Of a DNA stretch of 64,000 nucleotides, positions 1-7,864 are shown in pieces. Origin of the DNA: Planktomarina sp. (GTDB taxonomy: Bacteria > Pseudomonadota > Alphaproteobacteria > Rhodobacterales > Rhodobacteraceae); assembly GCA_020630015.1 (NCBI GenBank), contig JAHDCF010000001.1, positions 121,975 through 185,974 on the forward strand, written 5' to 3'. Below the pieces are notes generated by a model. The model did no database searches and was not told the DNA's origin. It was given only the letters and a program-made list of their open reading frames with translations. Position 1 is the first letter of the stretch, and each line of letters starts with the position of its first letter. A program made the position numbers and the translations under genes.

Positions 1-162
1 TTGATGAAGTTTGCTGAAACTTTGGAAAAAGTCATCGTGGACACCGTTGAAAGCGGCGACATGACCAAAGATTTGGCCTTGCTTGTTGGGCCAGATCAAA
101 AATGGCTGACCACCGAGGGATTCTTGGAAAAAATCGACGAAAACCTGAACAAAGCGATGTAA
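1..162 (+). CDS. icd: Isocitrate dehydrogenase (NADP+), C-terminal fragment
   Basis: The frame is open from the first base and ends at TAA. The 53 visible residues (acidic helix with KFAETLEKVIVDTVESGDMT, then KDLALLVG and a C-terminal IDENLNKAM) match the end of the monofunctional NADP-dependent isocitrate dehydrogenase of alphaproteobacteria, which oxidises isocitrate to 2-oxoglutarate in the TCA cycle. The 5' part lies outside the window, so catalytic residues cannot be checked. A rho-independent terminator follows 25 bp after the stop, so this is the end of its transcript. Confidence 0.82.
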   Translation: MMKFAETLEKVIVDTVESGDMTKDLALLVGPDQKWLTTEGFLEKIDENLNKAM

Positions 163-186
163 AACACACCGCCAAATTCGTCTTCA

Positions 187-213
187 AAAGGTCGCCTTCG
201 GGCGGCCTTTTTT
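187..213 (+). terminator. Rho-independent terminator after icd
   Basis: A GGTCGCC stem, TTCG tetraloop and GGCGGCC stem (one G-U pair) are followed by a run of seven T. The position just after the icd stop makes this a convincing intrinsic terminator. Confidence 0.9.
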
Positions 214-262
214 GTCGGGTGTTTGACATAAAAGATTTAGGTTGATCAAAGGGGAACCCACC

Positions 263-598
263 ATGCCCACGCATTATGTCTATCTTATTCTTGCGATTTT
301 GTTCGAAGTGGTTGGCACCTCTGCCATTAACGTCAGCAATGGGTTCAGTAAACTTGTTCCATCGGCGATTGGCATCGTTTGCTTTTTTGCCGCCCTGTTC
401 TTTATGTCGCTGGTTTTGAAAGTGATGCCCGTGGGCATCGTCTATGCGATTTGGGCGGGTCTCGGGATTGTGACGATTACTTTGATTGGGTTCGTGGTCT
501 TCGGACAAAAACTGGATATGCCTGCCTTGTTTGGCATTGGTTTGATTGTTGCCGGTGTCTTGGTCATCAATTTGTTCTCAAGTTCGACGACCCACTAG
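263..598 (+). CDS. SMR-family small multidrug resistance transporter
   Basis: A 111-residue protein with four hydrophobic segments, the normal size of the small multidrug resistance family (EmrE, SugE, QacE), which exchanges protons for cationic drugs or small organic cations across the inner membrane. The membrane-embedded glutamate of the family is at residue 15 (ILFEVVGTSA), and AIWAGLG matches the conserved loop of helix 3. The ATG at 263 is chosen over an earlier TTG (242) because AAGGGGAA lies at the right distance upstream. TTGACA at 223-228 may be its -35 box, but no good -10 follows. Which substrate it carries cannot be told from sequence. Confidence 0.9.
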   Translation: MPTHYVYLILAILFEVVGTSAINVSNGFSKLVPSAIGIVCFFAALFFMSLVLKVMPVGIVYAIWAGLGIVTITLIGFVVFGQKLDMPALFGIGLIVAGVLVINLFSSSTTH

Positions 599-608
599 CC
601 CATCTAAT

Positions 609-631
609 GAAAAAGGGGGCCGAAGCCCCCC
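609..631 (-). terminator. Rho-independent terminator of the 658-3075 gene
   Basis: Read on the minus strand, GGGGGC, TTCG tetraloop, GCCCCC and then TTTTT, 27 bp after the stop of the dehydrogenase gene. Reading from the plus strand there is no T-run, so it serves the minus-strand gene. Confidence 0.9.
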
Positions 632-657
632 AAATCCTCGGTATTGCACTGGTGGGA

Positions 658-3075
658 TCAAGCGCGCAGCTTGGCCCCTTCTGGATCAAACGGTGGATCG
701 GCAAGAACAACACCTTTGTGGGGTTGGCCAAGGATCATCACACTGACCTCATCCCCCGGTTTGGTGTCTGGCGTGACATAGCCAAGTGCCAAAGACATAT
801 CGACCGAATATCCATAGGTTCCGGATGTGACGCGCCCAATGCCATTACCATTTTTATCAAAGATCGGCTCACCGCCCGTGGCGTCGGCATTATGCGGAGT
901 TTCTTGCACATGAATGATCGAAAGAACTTCACGCGGTGCATTATCTTTCAACGCCAAATATGCGTCTTTGTGCAAGAAATCTTTCTGCAACTTTATCAAT
1001 GGGGCAAGATGCACTTCTTGTGGCCAATATTCTGGGGAATATTCACGGCTCCAAGATCCATACCCTTTTTCACAGCGCAATGACATCAATGCACGTGCGC
1101 CAACTGGGCCCGCATCAAACGCTTTGCCAGCCTCCAATAAGGCTTGGTACAGTTGCAACTGATCTTCGGTGCGGCAGTGCAGTTCCCACCCCAAGTCGCC
1201 CGTGAACGACACACGCAAAGCAAGACATTCAACCCCACCCAATTCGATCATCTTGGATCGCATAAAGGGGAAATCCTCTGTCGCAAGGGATGTGTTGGTC
1301 AGGCGTTGAAGCAATTCGCGGGATTTTGGCCCTGCAACGTTGAAACCGCACCAATCAATTGTCCGGCTTTCAAAATGCACCGTGTCCGGCTTGGGTACCA
1401 TTTTCCAGAACCGCTGGTGATAACGTTCGGCCATCCCAGACCCGATGATCATAAACTCTTCTTCGTCTAGCTTTGTCACCGTGAAATCACCGGCGATGCC
1501 ACCATTCACACCAATCAAAGGCGTCAGGCAAGACCGCCCCACCCCTTTGGGCATGTTGTTGGCAAAGATGGCGTTCAGCCAATCAGAGGCCCCATCCCCC
1601 TTGATGTAATATTTCGCAAAGTTCGAAATATCGATGATACCCGCGCGATCCCGCAACATCCGACATTCGTTGCCCACAGGTTCGAACCAGTTTTGGCGGG
1701 TAAAGCCATTGGTATCTTTGGCCCCCGGCGTATCGGCAAACCATTGCACATGTTCCCAGCCATAGTTCAGACCGAAAACACCGCCCATTTCTTTTTGCAG
1801 TTCAAAGATTGGGCGCGTGCGTACCGGGCGGCCAGCCTCCCGCTCTTCGTTGGGATAATGGATTGAGAAACGCTTAGCATATTGATCGCCAACGCGGGCT
1901 TTGGTGAACTTTTTGTCCGCCCATTCGCCAAAACGTGCCACATCCCAGGCAAACATGTCATATTGGCTTTCACCTTGAACAATCCACTGGGCCGATTGCA
2001 TGCCCATCCCGCCAGACTGTGAAAAGCCCGGGATGATGCCGTTACAGCAGAAATAATTGCTCAGATCCGGATGCGGGCCAAACAAGACGTTGGAATCAGG
2101 CGACCAGATCATTGGCCCGTTGATCACACGCTTAATCCCAGCCATACCCACGGCGGGGACGCGATCAATGGCGCGCATCATGTTTTCTTCGATCCGCTCC
2201 AAATCATCGGGGAACAGGTCGTGGGCGAAATCAAGGGGCGTGCCGTCCTCGGCCCAATATTTCAGATCTTTCTCATAGGCGCCGATCAACAGGCCTTGCC
2301 CCTCTTGCCGCAAATAATATTCGCCGTCACGGTCCGCAACCGATGGCAAACGACGGCCCAAATCGGCAATTTCTTGAATGGTTTCGGTGACGAAATACTG
2401 ATGCTCTGTCGGCATCAAAGGTAGTTCGATCCCGGCCAAGGCCGCAACCTCACGCCCCCAAAGACCGGCGGCATTCACAACCCATTCCGTGTTGATGTCA
2501 CCTTTGGGTGTGCGCACAATCCATGTGCCATCGGGCTGTTGCTCGGTCGCTGTTACGGGCGTGAAACGATGAATCTCTGCCCCATTTTGACGCGCGCCCA
2601 CCGCATATGCATTGGTGACACCAGATGGATCAACATTCCCGCCGTCGGGTTCATACATGATACAGCGGATGCCGTCGAAATTGGTCAGCGGATGCAAACG
2701 CTCTGCCTCATCGCGATCAATCTCATAAAAATTCATGCCGTAAAGCTTGGCTTTGGCCGCTTGCAACTTCAACTGATGTTCGCGCGCTTCGGTTTGGGCC
2801 AAATAAAGTGAACCAGGCTGGAACACACCACAGCTTTGCCCGGTTTCTTCTTCCAGGTTTTTGTACAACTGCATCGTATAATGCTGAATACGGCTGATGT
2901 TTGTACTGTCGTGCAGGCCGTGAATGTTGGCGGCTGCATGCCATGTTGAGCCAGAGGTCAGCTCATCACGTTCCAACAAAACCACATCTGTCCACCCCAA
3001 TTTTGTCAGGTGATACAAAATGGAGCAGCCAATAACGCCCCCCCCAATAACAACCGCTTGTGCATGTGTACGCAT
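658..3075 (-). CDS. Dimethylglycine/sarcosine dehydrogenase-like flavoprotein (FAD domain + GcvT domain)
   Basis: An 805-residue two-part enzyme. The N-terminal half is a DAO-type FAD oxidoreductase with a dinucleotide fold (VVIGGGVIGCSILYHL) and the STWHAA segment whose histidine carries covalent FAD in dimethylglycine and sarcosine dehydrogenases. The C-terminal half (from about residue 430) is a GcvT/aminomethyltransferase fold that in this family binds folate and takes up the released C1 unit. Expected role: oxidative demethylation of an N-methylated glycine, feeding electrons to ETF and C1 units to tetrahydrofolate. The ATG at 3075 is preceded by GGGGGA; an earlier in-frame start at 3105 lacks a site. 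It is a paralogue of the divergent gene at 3383. The first copy has STWHAAANIH where the other has STWHAAGGFH, suggesting different substrates. The exact substrate is not settled. Confidence 0.85.
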   Translation of the reverse strand: MRTHAQAVVIGGGVIGCSILYHLTKLGWTDVVLLERDELTSGSTWHAAANIHGLHDSTNISRIQHYTMQLYKNLEEETGQSCGVFQPGSLYLAQTEAREHQLKLQAAKAKLYGMNFYEIDRDEAERLHPLTNFDGIRCIMYEPDGGNVDPSGVTNAYAVGARQNGAEIHRFTPVTATEQQPDGTWIVRTPKGDINTEWVVNAAGLWGREVAALAGIELPLMPTEHQYFVTETIQEIADLGRRLPSVADRDGEYYLRQEGQGLLIGAYEKDLKYWAEDGTPLDFAHDLFPDDLERIEENMMRAIDRVPAVGMAGIKRVINGPMIWSPDSNVLFGPHPDLSNYFCCNGIIPGFSQSGGMGMQSAQWIVQGESQYDMFAWDVARFGEWADKKFTKARVGDQYAKRFSIHYPNEEREAGRPVRTRPIFELQKEMGGVFGLNYGWEHVQWFADTPGAKDTNGFTRQNWFEPVGNECRMLRDRAGIIDISNFAKYYIKGDGASDWLNAIFANNMPKGVGRSCLTPLIGVNGGIAGDFTVTKLDEEEFMIIGSGMAERYHQRFWKMVPKPDTVHFESRTIDWCGFNVAGPKSRELLQRLTNTSLATEDFPFMRSKMIELGGVECLALRVSFTGDLGWELHCRTEDQLQLYQALLEAGKAFDAGPVGARALMSLRCEKGYGSWSREYSPEYWPQEVHLAPLIKLQKDFLHKDAYLALKDNAPREVLSIIHVQETPHNADATGGEPIFDKNGNGIGRVTSGTYGYSVDMSLALGYVTPDTKPGDEVSVMILGQPHKGVVLADPPFDPEGAKLRA

Positions 3076-3382
3076 AATGTCCCCCGACGTCTGTTGGTTG
3101 GGCAAGCCTTACTTGCCCATTTTGATCTGTCCAGTGTTCTAAACCGAAAATATACCAGAATCAGCCAATATTTTTAACTTTGGCTTCATTTTGGAATACA
3201 TTGTCCAAATTTTCTGTGATTTTGGTATAATATTGGTTCAAAACACGAATTCTTCTTATCAAGAACCAAACCAGATCAGATTGAGCTGAAAATGGCATTT
3301 TCCGACATTCAAAGTCGCTGTTTATCTTTGTGATGCAAAGCCCATTCGATACACAGGCCACATCGACATTTAAGGGGCGATC
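3076..3382. promoter_or_regulatory. Divergent promoter region between the two dehydrogenase paralogues
   Basis: This 307-bp AT-rich gap holds no convincing gene. A consensus -10 box TATAAT is at 3226-3231 for the plus-strand gene. On the minus strand TATATT at 3149-3154 could be the -10 of the other gene. The two lie in an imperfect inverted repeat: the minus-strand TCTGGTATATTTTCGGTT (about 3142-3159) mirrors TTTGGTATAATATTGGTT (about 3221-3238), and a partial third copy TTTTGGAATAC is near 3190. Matching -35 boxes are weak, which would suit an activator. Confidence 0.5.
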
Positions 3383-5773
3383 ATGAAATCCACGACCCAA
3401 GTTTTAATCATTGGCGGCGGCGTTGTCGGCTGTTCGGTCTTGTACCACCTCACTAAACTGGGGTGGTCTGATGTGATGTTGGTGGAACGATCAGAATTGA
3501 CATCTGGATCCACTTGGCACGCGGCAGGTGGGTTTCACACCTTAAACGGCGACACCAATATGGCCGCGCTGCAGGGATATACGATCAAACTGTACAAAGA
3601 GTTGGAGGAAATCACCGGGCAATCCTGTGGCTTGCACCATGTGGGCGGTGTCACTTTGGCCGACAACCAAGATCGCATGGACATGCTGGTCGCTGAACGG
3701 GCAAAGCACCGATACATGGGGCTTGAAACCGAAATCGTCGGCCCCGACGACATCAAGAAAATTGCCCCTGTCACCAATACCGATGGTGTCATCGGGGCAC
3801 TTTATGATCCACTGGATGGGCATTTGGATCCCTATGGCACCACCCATGCTTATGCCAAAGCTGCGAAAATGGGGGGTGCCACGATTGAAACCCATACGAT
3901 GGTCACCGCCACAAAACAACGCCCAGACGGCAGTTGGGATGTGGTCACGGACAAAAGCACAATTCACGCAGAACATATCGTCAATGCCGGCGGCCTTTGG
4001 GCCCGCGAGGTGGGCGCAATGGCGGGGGTTTATTTCCCCCTCTTGCCCATGGAACATCAATATCTGATCACCGAAGAGGTGCCAGAAATCGCCGCCATTA
4101 TCGATGCTGGCGGCGAACACCCCCACGTGATGGATCCAGCCGGCGAAAGTTACCTGCGCCAAGAAGGGCGCGGGTTGTGCATTGGATTTTATGAACAAAA
4201 ATGCCGCCCTTGGGCCGTTGGGGGAACATCTTGGGAGTTTGGCCAAGAATTGTTGGCTGATGATTTCGACAAAATCGAAGACAGCATCAATTTTGCCTAT
4301 GATCGCTTCCCTGCCCTTGGGCGTGCGGGTGTCAAACGCGTTATTCACGGGCCTTTCACCTTTGCGCCTGACGGCAACCCCTTGGTCGGCCCTGTGCCGG
4401 GAATGCGCAATTATTGGTCCGCCTGTGCGGTGATGGCCGGGTTCAGTCAAGGCGGCGGTGTGGGCCTTACCCTGGCGCAGTGGATGATTGAGGGCGAACC
4501 CGAACGCGACGTCAGCGCCATGGACGTCAGCCGCTTTGGCCCATGGATCAGCCCCGGTTACACCGTTCCAAAGGTGATTGAGAATTATCAGCGGCGTTTT
4601 TCCGTCAGCTATCCCAACGAAGAATTGCCCGCCGCGCGCGGGATCCGCCGCACACCGATGTATGACACATTTGATGCGATGGGGGCCGTTTGGGGGGCCC
4701 AATATGGGTTAGAGGTGCCAAATTATTTTGCACAAAACGATGAACCCCGCTTTGAAACCCCATCATTTCGCAGGTCAAACGCATGGGACGCCACCCGGCG
4801 CGAGGTAAAGGCCGTGCGTAACAGTGTCGGCATCAATGAAACACATAATTTTTCCAAATTCGCGGTTTACGGCCCCGGTGCCCGCGATTGGTTGGATCGC
4901 ATTATGGCGGGGCGCATCCCCCGACCGGGCAGGTTGGCACTAAATCCTATGTTATCCCCCAAAGGCAAAATCATCGGGGATTTCACGGTGTCTTGCCTTG
5001 ACGAAGACGAGTTTCAACTGACTGCAAGTTACGGCAGTCAGGCCTTCCACTTGCGGTGGTTTGAACAAAACCCCGGCCCCAATATGCGGCTGATGAATGT
5101 GTCAGATCAACGCACAGGTTTTCAAGTGGCCGGGCCGAACGCCACCAAAGTGTTATCCGCCTGCACCGACTATGATGTGGCGGGCATGCGGTTCTTGGAC
5201 GTGGCGCGCATGAACGTGGGGGCTGCGGGCTGTATCGTACAAAGGGTCAGTTATACCGGTGATCTGGGATACGAAGTTTTCACAGACCCCATGTCACAAA
5301 GACACCTGTGGGAGGTTCTATGGGCCGCAGGCCAAGAGTTTGACATGCGTCCCTTTGGCATGCGGGCGATGATGTCCCTGCGGTTGGATCGGTTCTTTGG
5401 GTCTTGGATGCGAGAATTTTCACCAGATTACACCCCAGCTGAAACCGGGCTGGATCGCTTTATCTCTTTCAAGAAAAATACCGATTTCATTGGTCGCTCA
5501 GCGGCGGAAAGCGACCGCAAAACTGGCCCATCCCGACAGCTTTGCACGTTCGAGGTTGATGCCATCGATGCGGATGTCGTGGCCTATGAACCGATCTTTT
5601 ATGATGACCAAGTTGTTGGGTTTTGCACCTCGGGCGGGTATTCCCATCATGCCGACAAAAGCGTCGCATTTGGGTTCTTACCCACCCATTTGGCAGACCA
5701 AAATGTGGATGTCAGCATTGAAATTCTCGGCAAAAAATTGCCGGCCAAACGCATTTTGGAAACATTATTGTAA
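3383..5773 (+). CDS. Dimethylglycine/sarcosine dehydrogenase-like flavoprotein, second paralogue
   Basis: A 796-residue protein built like its divergent neighbour: FAD-binding IIGGGVVGCSVLYHL at the N-terminus, STWHAAGGFH with the flavin-linking histidine, an oxidoreductase domain to about residue 420, then a GcvT-like folate domain. AAGGGGCG precedes the ATG. Likely reaction: oxidative N-demethylation of dimethylglycine, sarcosine or a related methylated amine, with ETF as electron acceptor and tetrahydrofolate as C1 acceptor. Betaine-derived methylglycines are common carbon sources for marine Rhodobacterales, which fits. Family membership is clear; the precise substrate is inferred only. 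Confidence 0.87.
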   Translation: MKSTTQVLIIGGGVVGCSVLYHLTKLGWSDVMLVERSELTSGSTWHAAGGFHTLNGDTNMAALQGYTIKLYKELEEITGQSCGLHHVGGVTLADNQDRMDMLVAERAKHRYMGLETEIVGPDDIKKIAPVTNTDGVIGALYDPLDGHLDPYGTTHAYAKAAKMGGATIETHTMVTATKQRPDGSWDVVTDKSTIHAEHIVNAGGLWAREVGAMAGVYFPLLPMEHQYLITEEVPEIAAIIDAGGEHPHVMDPAGESYLRQEGRGLCIGFYEQKCRPWAVGGTSWEFGQELLADDFDKIEDSINFAYDRFPALGRAGVKRVIHGPFTFAPDGNPLVGPVPGMRNYWSACAVMAGFSQGGGVGLTLAQWMIEGEPERDVSAMDVSRFGPWISPGYTVPKVIENYQRRFSVSYPNEELPAARGIRRTPMYDTFDAMGAVWGAQYGLEVPNYFAQNDEPRFETPSFRRSNAWDATRREVKAVRNSVGINETHNFSKFAVYGPGARDWLDRIMAGRIPRPGRLALNPMLSPKGKIIGDFTVSCLDEDEFQLTASYGSQAFHLRWFEQNPGPNMRLMNVSDQRTGFQVAGPNATKVLSACTDYDVAGMRFLDVARMNVGAAGCIVQRVSYTGDLGYEVFTDPMSQRHLWEVLWAAGQEFDMRPFGMRAMMSLRLDRFFGSWMREFSPDYTPAETGLDRFISFKKNTDFIGRSAAESDRKTGPSRQLCTFEVDAIDADVVAYEPIFYDDQVVGFCTSGGYSHHADKSVAFGFLPTHLADQNVDVSIEILGKKLPAKRILETLL

Positions 5774-5844
5774 TTATTTCAATGCATTAAGGATCATTCC
5801 TCTGGTATCTTGATTGAAATCTCTGCACCCCCCATATTTGGGGC

Positions 5845-6438
5845 ATGGAACAGATATTGATTGCAATGTGTGCCGCGGGCAATTCGTCCCGCATGGGTGA
5901 AACGGACAAACTTCTTGTCGAATTGGACGGGGAACCGATGCTGCGGCGGCAGGTTCTGCGCGCGTGTGAGGTGGAAGCAGACGTGCTTGTGGCCCATAAT
6001 CCCAACATGCTGGACCGGGTGTTCAAGGTATCAGATTTGCCTGTCGAAAACGCCACCTTTGGCGGATCAAGTGAAGGCCTGTCTGGCACATTACGCGGTG
6101 TCGCCCACCGCGCCAAGGATTACGATTTCCTGATGGTTGTCTTGGCGGATATGCCCCTTTTGACTTCTGTGCAAATGGCCCGCATGGCCAAAGCCCCGCG
6201 GGATTTCCCCGATGCCAAGATTTGGCGCGCCACGGGCCGCGATGGGCAGCCCGGTCACCCGATTGTATTCGCCAAAGAGGTTTTGAAAGATTTCGCCGAT
6301 TTGTCTGGGGATGACGGGGCCAAATCCATATTGGAAAAACATCGCGATGCGGTTCAAATGGTGCCGCTTTATGATGATGGTCCGATCTTTGATGTGGATA
6401 CCAAATCAGACTTGGCGCAGTTTGAAAAACTGAACTGA
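5845..6438 (+). CDS. MobA/MocA-like nucleotidyltransferase
   Basis: A 197-residue protein of the MobA-like NTP transferase fold. The nucleotide-binding signature CAAGNSSRMG is at residues 9-18, a VVLADMPLL segment carries the metal-binding aspartate, and GHPIVF is the usual later motif. Relatives such as MocA transfer CMP to molybdopterin to make the cofactor of xanthine-dehydrogenase-type enzymes. No molybdenum hydroxylase is encoded in this window, so the target is unknown. It starts 71 bp after the dehydrogenase and could be cotranscribed. The stop abuts the stop of the convergent monooxygenase gene (6438/6439). Confidence 0.78.
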   Translation: MEQILIAMCAAGNSSRMGETDKLLVELDGEPMLRRQVLRACEVEADVLVAHNPNMLDRVFKVSDLPVENATFGGSSEGLSGTLRGVAHRAKDYDFLMVVLADMPLLTSVQMARMAKAPRDFPDAKIWRATGRDGQPGHPIVFAKEVLKDFADLSGDDGAKSILEKHRDAVQMVPLYDDGPIFDVDTKSDLAQFEKLN

Positions 6439-7617
6439 TCACCCATCTTGGGTCACGTCGTGGCCATAGATCCAATCATATCGGCGATGCAATTGGTTTG
6501 GGGCCAGCTTGCCCACAATGGCCGCAGGTCCATATGTTGCCAATTGCGTCGCCGCTGATTTTCGGTGAAACAAGCGCAGATTCGCCGCTGACAATTTTTG
6601 CACATCCGCCGTACGCGCAAGGCGTTTTGCCTGATACGCTGCCAATCCTTGTGGGATTGCCTGCGCGTTAGACAAGGTTTCAGCCAAAACATAGGCGTCT
6701 TCCATGGCCTGCACGGCCCCTTGCGCCATGGATGGCAACATCGGATGCGCCGCATCCCCTAGCAGGGTAATCTTACCATTTGTCCACGTGTCCAACGGCG
6801 CCCGATCAAAAAGAGACCAACAAAACACGGCCTCAGCTTTTTCCAAAATCTCGGTCAATGTGGGGGCCCATCCCGCAAAATCACTTAAGGCTTGGGCACG
6901 GTCCCCTATGTTTCGCCAGCTTTCTGGGGCGGGGTCAGGTCGTTCCACAACCCCCACGAAATTGGCAATCCGACCTGATTTAAGGCGTGTGGTAACGGCA
7001 TGGCGGCCTGCCCCAACCCATGCACATGCCGTGGGCGGCGGTGGTGCCGAAAGAACATCCATGTCCACCGTCGTGCGCCACGCGATACAACCGGTAAACC
7101 GTGGTTTTCCCACCTGCGCGACAGCCTGCGCCGCTTGTGATCCCAAACCATCCGCCCCGATGATCAAATCCCCATCAAACTTTTGCCTTTGCGCGGTGAT
7201 TACCCCATCTTGGGTGATCCGGGTGCAATCTTGCCCTGTCAAAACCGCATCGGCCTGCAGGGACTGCAGGCGCAACAATAACGTTTTGTGCAGATCGGCA
7301 CGATGGATTTGCACGTAAGGGGCATGCCAACGATCCCTGGCCACCCCGTGCAGTGGTAAGGCAAACACACGCCGGCCAGACCGCCCCATGCGCATTTCGA
7401 TCGCCTCTGGTTCAAACCCGTGTTCCAGAATCTTATCGGCCACGCCAAAGGCCCGCAGCACATGCATTCCGTTGGGGGAAATTTGCACCCCCGCCCCAAC
7501 CTCAGCCAAGGTTTCAGATCGCTCTAGCACTTGAACGCGCCATCCGCGTTGGATCAACGCAATGCCAGCCGACAACCCTGCGATTCCTGCGCCGATGATG
7601 ATGGCTGTTTTCGTCAT
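6439..7617 (-). CDS. FAD-dependent aromatic-ring monooxygenase (salicylate hydroxylase-like)
   Basis: A 392-residue class A flavoprotein monooxygenase. The N-terminal GxGxxG fold (IIGAGIAGLSAGIAL), the DG motif (GADGLGS, about residue 155) and the GD motif GDAAHPMLPSMAQGA (about residue 290) are all present. Closest types are salicylate 1-monooxygenase and 3-hydroxybenzoate 6-hydroxylase, which use NAD(P)H and O2 to hydroxylate an aromatic ring. No ring-cleavage genes are adjacent, so the substrate stays open. No strong ribosome binding site precedes the ATG. Confidence 0.85.
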   Translation of the reverse strand: MTKTAIIIGAGIAGLSAGIALIQRGWRVQVLERSETLAEVGAGVQISPNGMHVLRAFGVADKILEHGFEPEAIEMRMGRSGRRVFALPLHGVARDRWHAPYVQIHRADLHKTLLLRLQSLQADAVLTGQDCTRITQDGVITAQRQKFDGDLIIGADGLGSQAAQAVAQVGKPRFTGCIAWRTTVDMDVLSAPPPPTACAWVGAGRHAVTTRLKSGRIANFVGVVERPDPAPESWRNIGDRAQALSDFAGWAPTLTEILEKAEAVFCWSLFDRAPLDTWTNGKITLLGDAAHPMLPSMAQGAVQAMEDAYVLAETLSNAQAIPQGLAAYQAKRLARTADVQKLSAANLRLFHRKSAATQLATYGPAAIVGKLAPNQLHRRYDWIYGHDVTQDG

Positions 7618-7712
7618 TGTTTAAGATGGCCTTTGCCAGTGGGATCCGATCGGTCTCGTTTGCGAATGACGGGAAATTGCCACAACAGCCGCAAACATTT
7701 TACTTTTCGGCG

Positions 7713-7737
7713 TCTTGCATCACGCTGGGATGCAAGA
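7713..7737 (-). other. Perfect 9-bp hairpin abutting the tRNA-Leu 3' end
   Basis: On the minus strand TCTTGCATC and GATGCAAGA form a perfect 9-bp stem around a 7-nt loop, starting at the very next base after the tRNA CCA. There is no T-run behind it, so it is a weak terminator candidate; a processing signal is possible. Confidence 0.6.
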
Positions 7738-7823
7738 TGGTACCCAAGGCCGGACTCGAACCGGCACGCCATCGCTGGCGGGGGATTTTGAATCCCCTGC
7801 GTCTACCATTCCGCCACTTGGGC
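7738..7823 (-). tRNA. tRNA-Leu (anticodon CAA)
   Basis: An 86-nt class II tRNA read on the minus strand. The acceptor stem GCCCAAG pairs with CTTGGGT, the anticodon stem GGGGA/TCCCC encloses TTCAAAA with anticodon CAA, a long variable arm follows, the T-loop is GGTTCGAGTCC and CCA is encoded. It decodes UUG. Confidence 0.95.
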
Positions 7824-7864
7824 ACTGGGCGGTGGTTACGCGCAGTCACGGGCGACGTCAACTC

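Noticed and set aside
379..1083. 234-codon plus-strand frame crossing the SMR gene end and the terminator
   Set aside because: Overlaps the SMR gene, the hairpin terminator and the end of the dehydrogenase gene in the wrong frame and strand.
3161..3400. 79-codon minus-strand frame in the divergent gap between the dehydrogenase genes
   Set aside because: It spans the TATAAT promoter and the start of the plus-strand gene, has no ribosome binding site and no recognisable domain.
3542..4702. 386-codon frame antisense to the second dehydrogenase
   Set aside because: Long mirror frame opposite a well-conserved gene; composition is rich in His/Gly/Pro with no domain. An artefact of codon bias.
7713..7823. 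Genomic-island attachment site at tRNA-Leu
   Set aside because: No integrase, no second copy of the tRNA 3' end and no shift in gene content nearby.
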